This document shows positions 7,219 through 16,032 of a stretch of DNA of 64,000 nucleotides, one piece after another. The position numbers were made by a program, and so were the translations under genes. Origin of the DNA: Autumnicola patrickiae. GTDB lineage: Bacteria; Bacteroidota; Bacteroidia; Flavobacteriales; Flavobacteriaceae. The stretch covers positions 1 to 64,000 of the forward strand of contig NZ_JAVRHM010000001.1 in NCBI RefSeq assembly GCF_031846525.1, read 5' to 3'. The notes below the pieces were generated by a model. That model searched no databases. It had not been told where the DNA came from and worked only from the letters and a program-made list of their open reading frames with translations. Each line of letters begins with the position of its first letter. Within the stretch, counting starts at the first letter, position 1.

Positions 7219-9084
7219 TTAATTGTTTACCAACAATTTCTCCTTTTTACTTTCTGAAACCTCTGTATCTGTTAAAGTTTTGAGATAGGCGATTAATGCT
7301 TGTTTCTCTCTCTCATTAAGGCTCAGTTCATCAAAAGGTAGCGTTTGATGCGGCAAATCAAAACCTAAACCTGCTCCCCCACCGGAATTATAAAAGTCGA
7401 TCACTTCTTCAAGAGTTTCATAAACTCCGTTGTGCATATAAGGTGCTGTTACAGCAGAATTTCTTACTGTTGGTGTCTTGAACATACCCTTTTGAATTTC
7501 TACTCCGTACATCCAGTAAAAGCCGAAATCATCATCCAAATTTAGATTTTGAGCTGTTTCAGGAACACCTATTACTTCTTTTTCTGTTTCGTTAAAAAAT
7601 GGCGGTACTGTACCGTTTGTAAGGGGCACGAAATGGCAGGTAGCGCAAAGTGCTTTACCCATAAACAAGTTGAAGCCATGCTTCTCTTCTGCTGTAAAAG
7701 AGTCTTCCTCTCCCCTTATATTCCGGTCAAATTTGGAGTTGAAGCCATTAAGGTTGGCGATATATGCCGATAGAGCTTTAATCACGTCGGTATTCCTTCC
7801 GGAAATCTGTCCGAAAGCATCACGAATCATTTCTTTGTAAGCCGGATCTTCTAAAATATCTTCTGAAAACTGATGCACACCTGTATTAAACTCTTTGTCG
7901 TTTGTGAAAACTGAAGAGATCTGGTCCATCAAATTTTCTGAACGGCCATCCCAAAAGAAGCTCTGTTGAAAAGCAACATTTATCAGAGTCGGAGTATTAC
8001 GTTGAAGTTTATTTCCCTGGTTATCCAGATTTGTTACCATTCCGTCTGCATAAGCTTTCTCCGGAACATGGCAGGTAGCGCAGGACATCTTCTTATCTTC
8101 AGAAAGATTTTTATCGAAGAAGAGTTTCTCTCCCAAAGCAACTTGTTTCTCTGAAGAATTCCTGTTCATCGCTGGCATAAAGAAATCCTCATTAAAAGAA
8201 TCTTCTTCAAAGAAAGTAGGCGCATCAAAGTTAAATGGAGAGCTTATATTTCCATCCCAAAGTCCGCTCTCTTTTCTTATCGCCACCCAGCTGGAAGTGA
8301 CAGGATTCATATAATCTCTGATAAATGTATAACGGTCAAAATTTTCAAAGTCTTTATCTTTTTCAATAAACCCGATGGCTTCCGAAATCCTTTGCTGAAA
8401 ACTCTGATCTAACTCCTTATTTTTCTCTTTAATTATTCCTGAAATACTTCTGTCATAAACCTCCAATAAACTTCGAAGGGAAATAATAGTTTCATCAAAT
8501 CCCAAGTGGCTTACCGGCGTGTCAAAACCCGAAATTGATAAGCTGACAATCCTTAATAACTGCTGATGTGTAGCGACAAAGAAACGCTGCGGATTAAGTT
8601 CCCGCTTTAAAATATTTTCTTTAAGATTATTCATTAATCCTTGAGTTACCTCGACTTCAGCCATAAACTCTCTTTCAGAAACACCACTTTCATAGATACT
8701 TTCTTCTATCTTCTGTAAACCGACTGGGGGCATGGTCCTACTGTTATCCTCCAGGAATACCGGTAGAGCAGGTCCGTTTACCCGATGGCCAACGGGAGGA
8801 TTTAAATAAGAAGCATATGGTTCTGCTTTTTTAAATTCTGCCCTGGCCAATTCAAAAACTTCTTTCGATTTTTCATCATTCTGGCCAATCTTTTTAACTT
8901 CTTCAAGATGAGCAATGGATTTCTCTATACTTTCCAGATAGAATTCTCTGGGGTTTTCCCAATTAACGATCTCCGTCGCTTGTTCTTCATTAATCGAAAG
9001 GTCTACATATTCTTCATTATGTTTACATGAAAAATTTATTAAAATATAAAGCAGTAGTAGGAAAAGCTTGTTAGAATTTATCAT
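7219..9084 (-). CDS. di-haem cytochrome c peroxidase (MauG family) lipoprotein with helical N-terminal domain
   Basis: A 621-residue lipoprotein with a lipobox ending at C20. Residues about 35-290 are predicted mostly helical and include PVGHRVNGP, somewhat like imelysin-type domains (tentative). Residues about 305-600 form the di-haem peroxidase domain, with haem motifs CATCH at 335-339 and 480-484 and a methionine-containing APYMHNG segment as a likely axial-ligand region. Such proteins reduce hydrogen peroxide or oxidise partner molecules in the periplasm. Classical CcpA proteins are about 330-350 residues, so the N-terminal extension is the distinctive feature. It shares its strand with the PhoX-like gene 70 bases upstream, but a terminator lies between them. 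Confidence 0.88.
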   Translation of the reverse strand: MINSNKLFLLLLYILINFSCKHNEEYVDLSINEEQATEIVNWENPREFYLESIEKSIAHLEEVKKIGQNDEKSKEVFELARAEFKKAEPYASYLNPPVGHRVNGPALPVFLEDNSRTMPPVGLQKIEESIYESGVSEREFMAEVEVTQGLMNNLKENILKRELNPQRFFVATHQQLLRIVSLSISGFDTPVSHLGFDETIISLRSLLEVYDRSISGIIKEKNKELDQSFQQRISEAIGFIEKDKDFENFDRYTFIRDYMNPVTSSWVAIRKESGLWDGNISSPFNFDAPTFFEEDSFNEDFFMPAMNRNSSEKQVALGEKLFFDKNLSEDKKMSCATCHVPEKAYADGMVTNLDNQGNKLQRNTPTLINVAFQQSFFWDGRSENLMDQISSVFTNDKEFNTGVHQFSEDILEDPAYKEMIRDAFGQISGRNTDVIKALSAYIANLNGFNSKFDRNIRGEEDSFTAEEKHGFNLFMGKALCATCHFVPLTNGTVPPFFNETEKEVIGVPETAQNLNLDDDFGFYWMYGVEIQKGMFKTPTVRNSAVTAPYMHNGVYETLEEVIDFYNSGGGAGLGFDLPHQTLPFDELSLNEREKQALIAYLKTLTDTEVSESKKEKLLVNN

Positions 9085-9105
9085 ACAGATTAGAAATTAA
9101 ATGGA

Positions 9106-9134
9106 AAAACCTCCGTACCAAAGCCGGAGGTTTT
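9106..9134 (-). terminator. rho-independent terminator of the PhoX-like gene
   Basis: The perfect 10-bp stem AAAACCTCCG/CGGAGGTTTT has a 9-base loop and is followed on the minus strand by TTTT. It lies 20 bases beyond the stop of the gene at 9155. Confidence 0.8.
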
Positions 9135-9154
9135 CTATTATTGCATAATTATAA

Positions 9155-10717
9155 TTATCTTGGTAATCCTTGTAAAACTACAATTTGAGAAGCCTGATTA
9201 TCTTCCCTTACTTCAGAGAAATCGTGACCGTCAAGACTTTTAAATTCGTCACTTTTCCAATAATGAGGTTGTAAAGCAAGAATAAAAGTTCCTGGTACTC
9301 CAACTTTATCGCTTACATCTATAAGGGCTCCAAATTCACCGCTAAGTCCGGTACTATTGTTGGGAGCAAGGTCCTGTCTTACCACTAGTTCCAGAACTTT
9401 ATGGATGTTATTACCATTAAGGTCACTCTGATAAATTTGTGCAGCATGCCCCCTGCTAAAGGAATTAGGATCCTCCTGGATATAAACAAAATTCTCAGTC
9501 ACACAGATATTATCAGGACTCTGTAATGCAGCAAGATTCCCATCCATGTTGTTGGTATCTGTGTTTCCGCTAACTATTTGAGTAAGTTTTCCGGTCAATG
9601 GGGATTCGTCATCCAATTCTAGTTTATAAATTGTACCCCAATCGTTATAAGTTCCTGCGCCGGGACCACGTCCGGTAACTGCAAAAAATACGTTTCTTCC
9701 GTTTTCTTGAGATCCTTTTTGGTAATCTACGTCTTCAACCCTCATAAAATGAGTAGCCAAAACATCGTTGCTAGCGGCTTCAACTTCATCTTTGGTCATA
9801 TCCTTCGCATTTTCTATTTCTACGAATTCAACTTCATAGGAAATGCTTCTGTCAAAATGTGCTTCAGAATAAATTTCATCTTCATTAACAGCTTGCACAC
9901 CTCCTGCTCCATCTGAAACCTCTTTTGTTCTTAGCACATAAACTTTTCCGTTTTCAAAATCGTCATCTCCGTTTTCAGAATAATAAAGAACAACCTGACC
10001 TTCAGAATTACTGGAATCATCATCTCCTCCAACTATTACAGTTTTACCGGAATATGCATTTTGTGGAAGTGGCACTGCATTTTCCCAAGAGAATTCACCA
10101 AGAGCATCTAACCCAAAATCTGCATTTGGAGTAGGAGTTTCTACCCATGGATCTATTCCTTTTACATCGTAATGCAAACTTTCTGAAGCAGATAAGAAGA
10201 TATCTTTACTTCCACCATGTATGGCGGATTCCCACATTGTTGCAGAACATTGGCGGGCATAATCTGAAACACCTGAATTCAGTAAATAATCCCCGGAAAC
10301 AGGATTAAAATGCTCATCAAGACGAATTCTTGCTACTGCATAACTATCTTCGCAGTTTACCACATACATGTAGCCGTCGCCATCCTTCAGAAAACCTGCA
10401 CCATCTGCAGAGCCGGCTAACTGAAAACCATCTCCCACAACATCAGGTGTACTTAGTAAGGAATAAGCTTTTACGAAATTAAACTGGGGTGATAGTGCAA
10501 CTAAAGGGTCTACGCTGGATTTATTTTCGAAAATACTTTCTTGTCTAACAAGATCCTCCCCATCTTCTCCGTCAACTCCGTCACTTCCATCAACACCGTC
10601 CACGCCGTCTTTTCCATCTACACCATCAATCCCGTCTTCTACTTCACAGGCATTAAAAAAGGTCATAACGACCGAAAGAATAAAAATTTTAAAAATCAGC
10701 TTTTGCATGTTTTTCAT
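9155..10717 (-). CDS. PhoX-like (DUF839) lipoprotein with collagen-like linker
   Basis: A 520-residue lipoprotein if started at the ATG at 10717. A start at 10771 would put 18 extra polar residues before the signal peptide. The lipobox ends at C24. Residues 27-55 are a run of Gly-X-Y triplets, mostly GxDG (for example GVDGKDGVDG). The rest resembles the PhoX/DUF839 beta-propeller, with acidic loops and segments such as GQVVLYYSENGDDD and VFFAVTGRGPGAGTYNDWG. PhoX proteins are Ca/Fe phosphatases, but I could not confirm every metal ligand, so phosphatase activity is inferred. The nearby OprO/P-type porin would suit a phosphate-scavenging pair. Confidence 0.75.
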   Translation of the reverse strand: MKNMQKLIFKIFILSVVMTFFNACEVEDGIDGVDGKDGVDGVDGSDGVDGEDGEDLVRQESIFENKSSVDPLVALSPQFNFVKAYSLLSTPDVVGDGFQLAGSADGAGFLKDGDGYMYVVNCEDSYAVARIRLDEHFNPVSGDYLLNSGVSDYARQCSATMWESAIHGGSKDIFLSASESLHYDVKGIDPWVETPTPNADFGLDALGEFSWENAVPLPQNAYSGKTVIVGGDDDSSNSEGQVVLYYSENGDDDFENGKVYVLRTKEVSDGAGGVQAVNEDEIYSEAHFDRSISYEVEFVEIENAKDMTKDEVEAASNDVLATHFMRVEDVDYQKGSQENGRNVFFAVTGRGPGAGTYNDWGTIYKLELDDESPLTGKLTQIVSGNTDTNNMDGNLAALQSPDNICVTENFVYIQEDPNSFSRGHAAQIYQSDLNGNNIHKVLELVVRQDLAPNNSTGLSGEFGALIDVSDKVGVPGTFILALQPHYWKSDEFKSLDGHDFSEVREDNQASQIVVLQGLPR

Positions 10718-10953
10718 GGCTTTTGGTTTATAGTTAATTGTTTTAACAAAACTAGTCGCCACCATGATCAAGTGCGTTAACTCATTTTAGTGCTTAGATT
10801 AATAAAGGTTCATCTTAAAGTCACGAAGGTTAAGCCTGTGTTAGTCGAAAATTCATAACTGTTTTGGAGTCAGTGATTAGGAGTAGAATTTCTTTTGAGG
10901 GAAGGAGAATATATGTTATGTAAACAGAAATTAAAAATAGGAAATAACTAAAT

Positions 10954-11346
10954 CTACACATTACAGCTAAAGATCGATTCAGCTTCATGCTCCGGGTGGT
11001 TGACAAATTCCCTGCTCTCTTCCAGGGTGAATTCTTTTATCTTTTCCCCGCTGCAATCATACAAATCAATTTTTTCGAATCCGTAACACAGTGGATCGAT
11101 CATTTGGATATAGAAAACTGTTTCTCCTTCATATTGACTTTTCAAAATAGCAACTTCACAGGCATAATCCCCACAATTTAAACCGGAAATTAATTCCTGT
11201 ACCCAATCCATTTCTAAAGGATCTTCTGCGGAACAGGCATTTTGAAGTTCAGCTTGCACATTTATTTGATCTACCTCCTCACCTTCATAGTCACAGGAAG
11301 TCACCATTCCTGAGACAAATAATAAACACGCCAGTACTTTTTTCAT
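10954..11346 (-). CDS. small Cys-containing lipoprotein, unknown function
   Basis: A 130-residue protein with a signal peptide and lipobox (GMVTSC, C18). The mature part holds seven further cysteines, including NCGDYAC and LCYGF...YDCSG, which suggests disulfides in the periplasm or at the surface. No family is recognised. The next gene upstream is another small Cys-containing lipoprotein, and the two may form a pair. The 236-base gap from 10718 to 10953 shows nothing clear. Confidence 0.7.
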   Translation of the reverse strand: MKKVLACLLFVSGMVTSCDYEGEEVDQINVQAELQNACSAEDPLEMDWVQELISGLNCGDYACEVAILKSQYEGETVFYIQMIDPLCYGFEKIDLYDCSGEKIKEFTLEESREFVNHPEHEAESIFSCNV

Positions 11347-11411
11347 GATAATCCTGATTTATAATATTTAAAGTATTTCAAAGTTCTGAGAAACAATTTT
11401 ATTCTGTTTTT

Positions 11412-11426
11412 ATCCCGATGCGGGAT
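11412..11426. repeat. short palindrome
   Basis: ATCCCG and CGGGAT flank three bases. It lies between the two small lipoprotein genes. A related CCCGATAGCTATACGGG core sits in the degenerate palindrome at 1879. Confidence 0.35.
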
Positions 11427-11484
11427 TTTAAGAGATTCCTCTTGTTACTGCAGCAACCAGTTACAGAAGTGTATTTATTATTAT

Positions 11485-12084
11485 TTAATCAACCGTGGAA
11501 TCAGAGTCGGAATAATTTTCCAGACAAAAACTAAAGTCAACAGTTACTTCTTTTTCCACTGCTATTTCCTCCTCGCACACTCCTGCTACGTCTTCTATAA
11601 TACATTCAGGATCATCTGACTTGGTATATTTGCTCATTTCGGTTATTTTACCAGTAAGTGTACCGCTAATAACACCTTCTTCGTAATCATCAATTATAAG
11701 TATAAAATCTTCCTGTTCGGGATTATCCAGTGCGGTAATTGTATTACTATACCCAAAAGAAGTAGTAGCCGTTTTTTGTTCAGGAAATTGTAAAGCAAAA
11801 ATTATATATTCGAAATTATTCCGTAGTGCTTCCAGTGAAAGATTATCCTGGATTTCTGAACTGAAATACATTGTGAATTCCAATTGCGGACTCACATATT
11901 GATAATCAATCAGATTTAAAAATTCTTCTCCGCATGCATCACTCATTGCACAAATTGTTTCTGTTTCTGCACAATTTTCGACGGTGCCAACATTCAGGTT
12001 AACCGGATCTTCTGTAAAACTGTCGTTTTCCGCTTCAGGACTGCATCCCAGTACAATAAAAACTAAGAAAATAAATCTTTTCAT
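11485..12084 (-). CDS. lipoprotein of unknown function
   Basis: A 199-residue protein with a very short signal peptide and lipobox ending at C14 (IVLGC). It is acidic. Cysteines cluster near the N-terminus (NCAETETICAMSDACG) and near the C-terminus (ECIIEDVAGVCEEE). The middle has beta-rich segments such as LEFTMYF and DFILIIDDYEEGVISGTLTGKI. No family is recognised. It is transcribed in the same direction as the lipoprotein at 10954 and lies downstream of dnaK, from which it is separated by a terminator. Confidence 0.65.
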   Translation of the reverse strand: MKRFIFLVFIVLGCSPEAENDSFTEDPVNLNVGTVENCAETETICAMSDACGEEFLNLIDYQYVSPQLEFTMYFSSEIQDNLSLEALRNNFEYIIFALQFPEQKTATTSFGYSNTITALDNPEQEDFILIIDDYEEGVISGTLTGKITEMSKYTKSDDPECIIEDVAGVCEEEIAVEKEVTVDFSFCLENYSDSDSTVD

Positions 12085-12141
12085 ATTAATGGTTTTTAAC
12101 TAGATGCGAAAAATCGGGAATGGTTGCGTACAAAAACATAA

Positions 12142-12171
12142 AAAGCGCGACCAAATTAATGATCGCGCTTT
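12142..12171 (-). terminator. rho-independent terminator of dnaK
   Basis: The 9-bp perfect stem AAAGCGCGA (12142-12150) / TCGCGCTTT (12163-12171) is followed on the minus strand by more T residues. It lies 45 bases after the dnaK stop. Between the two is a G-rich tract (12182-12215) of the CCCTTTGGGGGAGGG kind. Confidence 0.85.
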
Positions 12172-12215
12172 GGTTTTATAAGCCCTCACCCTTTGGGGGA
12201 GGGTTGGGAGGGGGA

Positions 12216-14150
12216 TTATTTTACCTCTTCGAAGTCTACGTCTTCTACGTCGTCTCCACCTTTAGACTCACCGCCTCCGGCTTGTCCTCCCTGAGCTCCG
12301 GCTCCGGGTCCACCTTGTGGTCCTCCGGCCTGGCCACCCTGGGCTTCGGCTTGTGCTTTGTACATTTCTTCAGAAGCTGTTTTCCAGGCTTCATTTAATT
12401 TATCCAAAGCAGGAGAGATTTGCTCGATTTCTTTAGTTTCGTAGGCTTTCTTAAGGTCTGCCAAAGCATCCTCAACCGGCTTTTTCTTATCTTCAGAAAT
12501 CTTATCACCAAATTCTTTCAGTTGCTTTTCAGTCTGGAAGATCATAGCATCAGCTTCATTTAGCTTATCTACCTTCTCTTTGGCTTTTTTATCGGTTTCA
12601 GCATTCGCTTCAGCCTCTTTCTTCATTTTCTCGATTTCCTCTTCGGTAAGTCCGGAAGAAGCCTCGATACGAATATCCTGAGATTTACCTGTAGCTTTAT
12701 CTGTAGCGCTTACTTTAATGATACCATTGGCATCAATATCGAAAGTCACTTCAATTTGAGGTGTTCCTCTTGGCGCTGGTGGAATTCCGTCTAAATGGAA
12801 TCTACCAATTGTTTTGTTATCTGCCGCCATTGGACGCTCACCCTGCAACACATGGATTTCTACAGAAGGCTGATTATCTGCCGCGGTAGAGAATGTCTGT
12901 GATTTCTTAGTAGGGATCGTCGTGTTTGATTCAATAAGCTTAGTGTTAACTCCTCCCATAGTTTCGATACCTAAAGAAAGCGGAGTAACATCAAGAAGCA
13001 ATACATCTTTTACATCTCCTGTTAATACACCACCCTGGATAGCAGCACCAATTGCCACAACCTCATCTGGGTTTACACCTTTAGAAGGTTTTTTTCCGAA
13101 GAAAGCCTCTACTTCTTCCTGAATTTTAGGAATACGCGTAGAACCACCAACTAAAATCACCTCATCAATATCGCTTTTAGAAAGACCGGCATCCTTTAGT
13201 GCTTTTTGTACAGGGTCCATAGAACGCTTCACCAAAGTATCGGCAAGTTGCTCAAATTTAGATCTTGTAAGAGTTTCTACAAGGTGCTTAGGTCCGCTTG
13301 AAGTTGCAGTTACATAAGGTAAGTTAATTTCTGTCTGGGTTGAAGAAGACAACTCGATTTTTGCCTTTTCAGCAGCTTCTTTTAAACGCTGAAGTGCCAT
13401 TGGGTCTTTTCTCAGGTCGATATCTTCCGCTTTTTGGAAAGTATCTGCAAGATAATCGATGATCACCTCATCAAAATCGTCACCACCAAGGTGCGTATCA
13501 CCGTTTGTAGAAAGTACTTCAAAAACTCCGTCACCTAATTCAAGGATAGAAATATCAAATGTACCACCACCAAGGTCATAAACCGCGATCTTCTGGTCCT
13601 GGGATTTTTTATCCAGTCCGTAAGCAAGTGCAGCTGCGGTTGGTTCGTTAATAATTCGGCTAACTTTAAGACCAGCGATCTCACCGGCTTCTTTTGTAGC
13701 CTGGCGCTGAGAATCGTTAAAGTAAGCTGGCACGGTAATTACCGCTTCAGTTACATCCTGTCCAAGATAATCCTCTGCGGTTTTCTTCATTTTCTGAAGC
13801 ACCATTGCAGAAAGTTCCTGCGGAGTATATTTTCTTCCGTCAATCTCTACACGCGGAGTATCGTTATCTCCTTTTACAACTTTATAAGGAACCCTTCCTG
13901 CCTCTCTTTCAGATTCAGAATATTTATTCCCCATAAAACGCTTAATAGACGCTACAGTTTTGGTTGGGTTGGTTACTGCCTGACGTTTTGCAGGATCACC
14001 AACTTTTATTTCGCCACCCTCTACAAATGCTATTACAGAAGGTGTAGTTCTTTTTCCTTCGGCGTTAGGTATAACCGTTGGTTCGTTACCTTCCATTACG
14101 GCAACGCAAGAGTTGGTCGTACCTAAGTCAATTCCAATTATTTTACTCAT
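12216..14150 (-). CDS. dnaK: chaperone DnaK (Hsp70)
   Basis: A 644-residue Hsp70. The start is set at the ATG at 14150 because the protein then begins MSKIIGIDLGTTNSCVAV, the standard DnaK N-terminus; an upstream start would add 19 unrelated residues. The ATPase signatures VYDLGGGTFDIS and VILVGGSTRIPKIQ are intact, as is the substrate-binding segment with LLLDVTPLSLGIET. The C-terminus is a Gly/Gln-rich tail ending DVDFEEVK. No grpE or dnaJ lies alongside, and dnaK appears monocistronic. The upstream region contains a TGACA/TGTCA palindrome that may be regulatory. Confidence 0.98.
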   Translation of the reverse strand: MSKIIGIDLGTTNSCVAVMEGNEPTVIPNAEGKRTTPSVIAFVEGGEIKVGDPAKRQAVTNPTKTVASIKRFMGNKYSESEREAGRVPYKVVKGDNDTPRVEIDGRKYTPQELSAMVLQKMKKTAEDYLGQDVTEAVITVPAYFNDSQRQATKEAGEIAGLKVSRIINEPTAAALAYGLDKKSQDQKIAVYDLGGGTFDISILELGDGVFEVLSTNGDTHLGGDDFDEVIIDYLADTFQKAEDIDLRKDPMALQRLKEAAEKAKIELSSSTQTEINLPYVTATSSGPKHLVETLTRSKFEQLADTLVKRSMDPVQKALKDAGLSKSDIDEVILVGGSTRIPKIQEEVEAFFGKKPSKGVNPDEVVAIGAAIQGGVLTGDVKDVLLLDVTPLSLGIETMGGVNTKLIESNTTIPTKKSQTFSTAADNQPSVEIHVLQGERPMAADNKTIGRFHLDGIPPAPRGTPQIEVTFDIDANGIIKVSATDKATGKSQDIRIEASSGLTEEEIEKMKKEAEANAETDKKAKEKVDKLNEADAMIFQTEKQLKEFGDKISEDKKKPVEDALADLKKAYETKEIEQISPALDKLNEAWKTASEEMYKAQAEAQGGQAGGPQGGPGAGAQGGQAGGGESKGGDDVEDVDFEEVK

Positions 14151-14230
14151 AACTTTATACGTTGATTTTTGTGTTATTGTTTCAGTTTCTCGGGGTGTTA
14201 AAGTCAATCTTTATGCCATCAGAAAAGTTA

Positions 14231-14243
14231 TGACAGGATGTCA
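14231..14243. promoter_or_regulatory. palindrome upstream of dnaK
   Basis: TGACA-GGA-TGTCA lies 81 bases before the dnaK start codon. Its position suits a regulator site or part of a heat-shock promoter. I know of no certain regulator for it, and no clear -7/-33 pair could be fixed. Confidence 0.35.
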
Positions 14244-14280
14244 GAATTGTATTTTCTATAATGGCATTCCCTCCATTTCA

Positions 14281-14352
14281 TTGCGGGCCGGGCTATCCGC
14301 TGTATCCGCGAAGAAAAATTCGCGGGATGCCGCTCCTATCCCTAATGCGTTC
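14281..14352. repeat. GC-rich interspersed repeat with internal hairpin
   Basis: A sharply GC-richer block in AT-rich surroundings. Three TATCC words occur at 14294, 14303 and 14337. ATCCGCG (14304-14310) and CGCGGGAT (14321-14328) can pair around AAGAAAAATT. The wording, with TATCCGC...GGATGCCGCTCCTATCCC, resembles an intergenic repeat I recall from flavobacterial genomes; this is unverified. Confidence 0.5.
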
Positions 14353-14724
14353 TAGTAGTGAGTGGTGAGTAAAATTTCGGTGATTCATTTTAGACTCACA
14401 ACCTGAAACAAAAAGTTGTTCATTTATCTCCAACAAAATCTTTCTCTTTTCTCTTTTTTAAACATCTTAATTCCTGCCTCCTATTTCCTGAGTCAAACAC
14501 TTTTTACATTCCATTTTAAAATTATTCACTCTTCACTTTTCATTATATCATTTTCAACTCAGCACATTTTCAAACCATTTTCACCTTCCAAAGCCATGCT
14601 TAAAAAATGCCAATTTTCGATCTTCAGAAGAAAGATCGCCCGCAGATATCGCATATTAACGCAGAACAATTTCCGGACAAACTTTTCACTTTTCATTCGT
14701 ACTTCTATGAACTTCCCTGATTAG
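14353..14724. other. non-coding, pyrimidine-rich gap between dnaK and the IS element
   Basis: No convincing gene is seen. The stretch holds degenerate heptads (TCCTGCC TCCTATT TCCTGAG near 14472; TTCACTC TTCACTT near 14525) and simple T/C-rich sequence. A 102-codon frame across it has the low-complexity composition of this tract and is not credible. Confidence 0.6.
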
Positions 14725-14743
14725 TGTTGACCGGTTTTACATA

Positions 14744-15574
14744 TTAATTCTCACTATCAAAAATAGTAATTACTGTCCTTTCCTTTGGGTTTAAAGTTGA
14801 CCAATATTTCTCAAATTCATCAGGGTTTCTTTTTTGTAAATGATTATGTGATCTTTTATTATTATAGTTATTCACTGCCTTGTTTACCTGACTTTTTAAC
14901 TGGTAAAAGGTCTGCGGTCTCCAATGATCAAGATATTCTTCTTTTATAGTCCTGTTGATCCTTTCCGCATAAGCATTATCCTGAGCACTTAAAGCCATGC
15001 TAATAGTGGTGGTATTAGCTTTTAGCAAATCAATATAAGATTTATAAGTGTATTGGCTTCCCCTGTCAGAATGATGGATCTTTGGCGCTTTATTTTCTTT
15101 TAATGCCATCTTCAAGGCTTTTACATTAGCTGTTCCCCGCATGTTATCTGATACCTGGTAACCTACTATTCTCTTGGTATAAACATCAATTATAAAGACC
15201 ACATAATAAAATTTATCACCAACCCTATAATAGGTAATATCTGATTGCCATACCACCGAAGGGGCATTGATCTTCATTCCTTTAATGACATTTGGATAGT
15301 AGATCTTTCCTGCAATAGGGGTCCGCCTGTAATTTTTCTTTCTTTTCAAACGGTACCCCAGTTGCATAAAAATAATTACAAAACGATCTCTCCCAATAAA
15401 ATCTGGTTTTAAAATGCTATACATTTTCTCCACCCCACAACCAGGATGAACTCTTCGAAGGTCATCAGCTTCTTCCATTAGCTGCATCAACCGGTTATCA
15501 AAAGCAGCTTGCCTTCGGGCATATTGGTGTACCGCTTGTTTGCTGATCCCGATACTTTCGTAGAGCTGGTTCAT
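14744..15574 (-). CDS. IS3-family transposase OrfB (DDE catalytic subunit)
   Basis: A 276-residue integrase-core protein. The DDE triad is visible: D in VWQSDITYY, D in HHSDRGSQYT and E in NAYAERINRTIKEEYLDHW. An HTH_21-type N-terminal segment (RRVHPGCGVEKMYSIL) precedes the core. The frame is -1 relative to orfA and stays open upstream of its ATG through the end of orfA. An OrfAB fusion by frameshifting at the A6 run (15586-15591 region) is therefore possible, as is usual for IS3 elements. Full length and no internal stops suggest function. Confidence 0.93.
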   Translation of the reverse strand: MNQLYESIGISKQAVHQYARRQAAFDNRLMQLMEEADDLRRVHPGCGVEKMYSILKPDFIGRDRFVIIFMQLGYRLKRKKNYRRTPIAGKIYYPNVIKGMKINAPSVVWQSDITYYRVGDKFYYVVFIIDVYTKRIVGYQVSDNMRGTANVKALKMALKENKAPKIHHSDRGSQYTYKSYIDLLKANTTTISMALSAQDNAYAERINRTIKEEYLDHWRPQTFYQLKSQVNKAVNNYNNKRSHNHLQKRNPDEFEKYWSTLNPKERTVITIFDSEN

Positions 15575-15582
15575 AGAATAAC

Positions 15583-15981
15583 TTATTTTTTCTTTGTTTT
15601 CCCTGAACCAGTTGATTGTGGGGTGCTGTAGTTTTTTTTAATGTCGATATCAAGCTCGGTCTTAGCCAATTCGATCATCTTCTCGAAATAATCTACCTGG
15701 ATCTGTTTACGGCCCAAAGCCGCTTCCAGCTCCTGGATTTTGGCTTCCATTTCTTTCATCTTTTTCTGACTACTATCTTTCATTTCTACAACTCTAAAAC
15801 CTTTTTCATTAAAGGTAGAAAATTTATAAATCCAGCGATAAATCACCTGATAAGCTACTCCATGAAGTTTGGAAAGCTGTGGTACACTTAATTGGCCGCC
15901 TTCAAAGTCTGCGACAATCTGTTTTTTGAACTCATCAGAGTACTGGCGTTGCTTTCGCAATAATCGTACATTTGGTTTCAT
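15583..15981 (-). CDS. IS3-family transposase OrfA (HTH protein)
   Basis: A 132-residue basic protein. The N-terminal helix-turn-helix (YSDEFKKQIVADFEGGQLSVPQLSKLHGV, about residues 14-42) binds the inverted repeats, and a coiled coil (about 70-110) serves for dimerisation. The gene ends AAG AAA AAA TAA. A slip of one base back on the A-run would leave the ribosome in the orfB frame, giving an OrfAB fusion. The stop codon immediately after the slip site is an unusual arrangement, because IS3 elements often use AAAAAAG. Confidence 0.9.
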   Translation of the reverse strand: MKPNVRLLRKQRQYSDEFKKQIVADFEGGQLSVPQLSKLHGVAYQVIYRWIYKFSTFNEKGFRVVEMKDSSQKKMKEMEAKIQELEAALGRKQIQVDYFEKMIELAKTELDIDIKKNYSTPQSTGSGKTKKK

Positions 15982-16032
15982 ACAAGTTGATTTGTGGTCA
16001 ACCTATATCAAGGACGTACATAAATTAACTTC

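Larger units (their letters stand above)
14726..16002 (-). mobile_element. IS3-family insertion sequence
   Basis: About 1.28 kb holding overlapping-frame orfA and orfB. Candidate ends are GTTGACC (14726-14732) and its inverse GGTCAAC (15996-16002), with little further similarity inwards. No clear target-site duplication is visible, so the exact ends are uncertain. The element lies in a gap between dnaK and sdaA and interrupts no recognisable gene. Both reading frames look intact, so it may still be active. Confidence 0.85.

Noticed and set aside
12120..12398. 92-codon frame opposite the 3' end of dnaK
   Set aside because: Antisense shadow of the Gly/Gln-rich DnaK tail and its terminator.
14416..14724. 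102-codon plus-strand frame before the IS element
   Set aside because: Low-complexity Phe/Ser/Leu-rich translation of a pyrimidine-rich tract, with no domain and no start signal.
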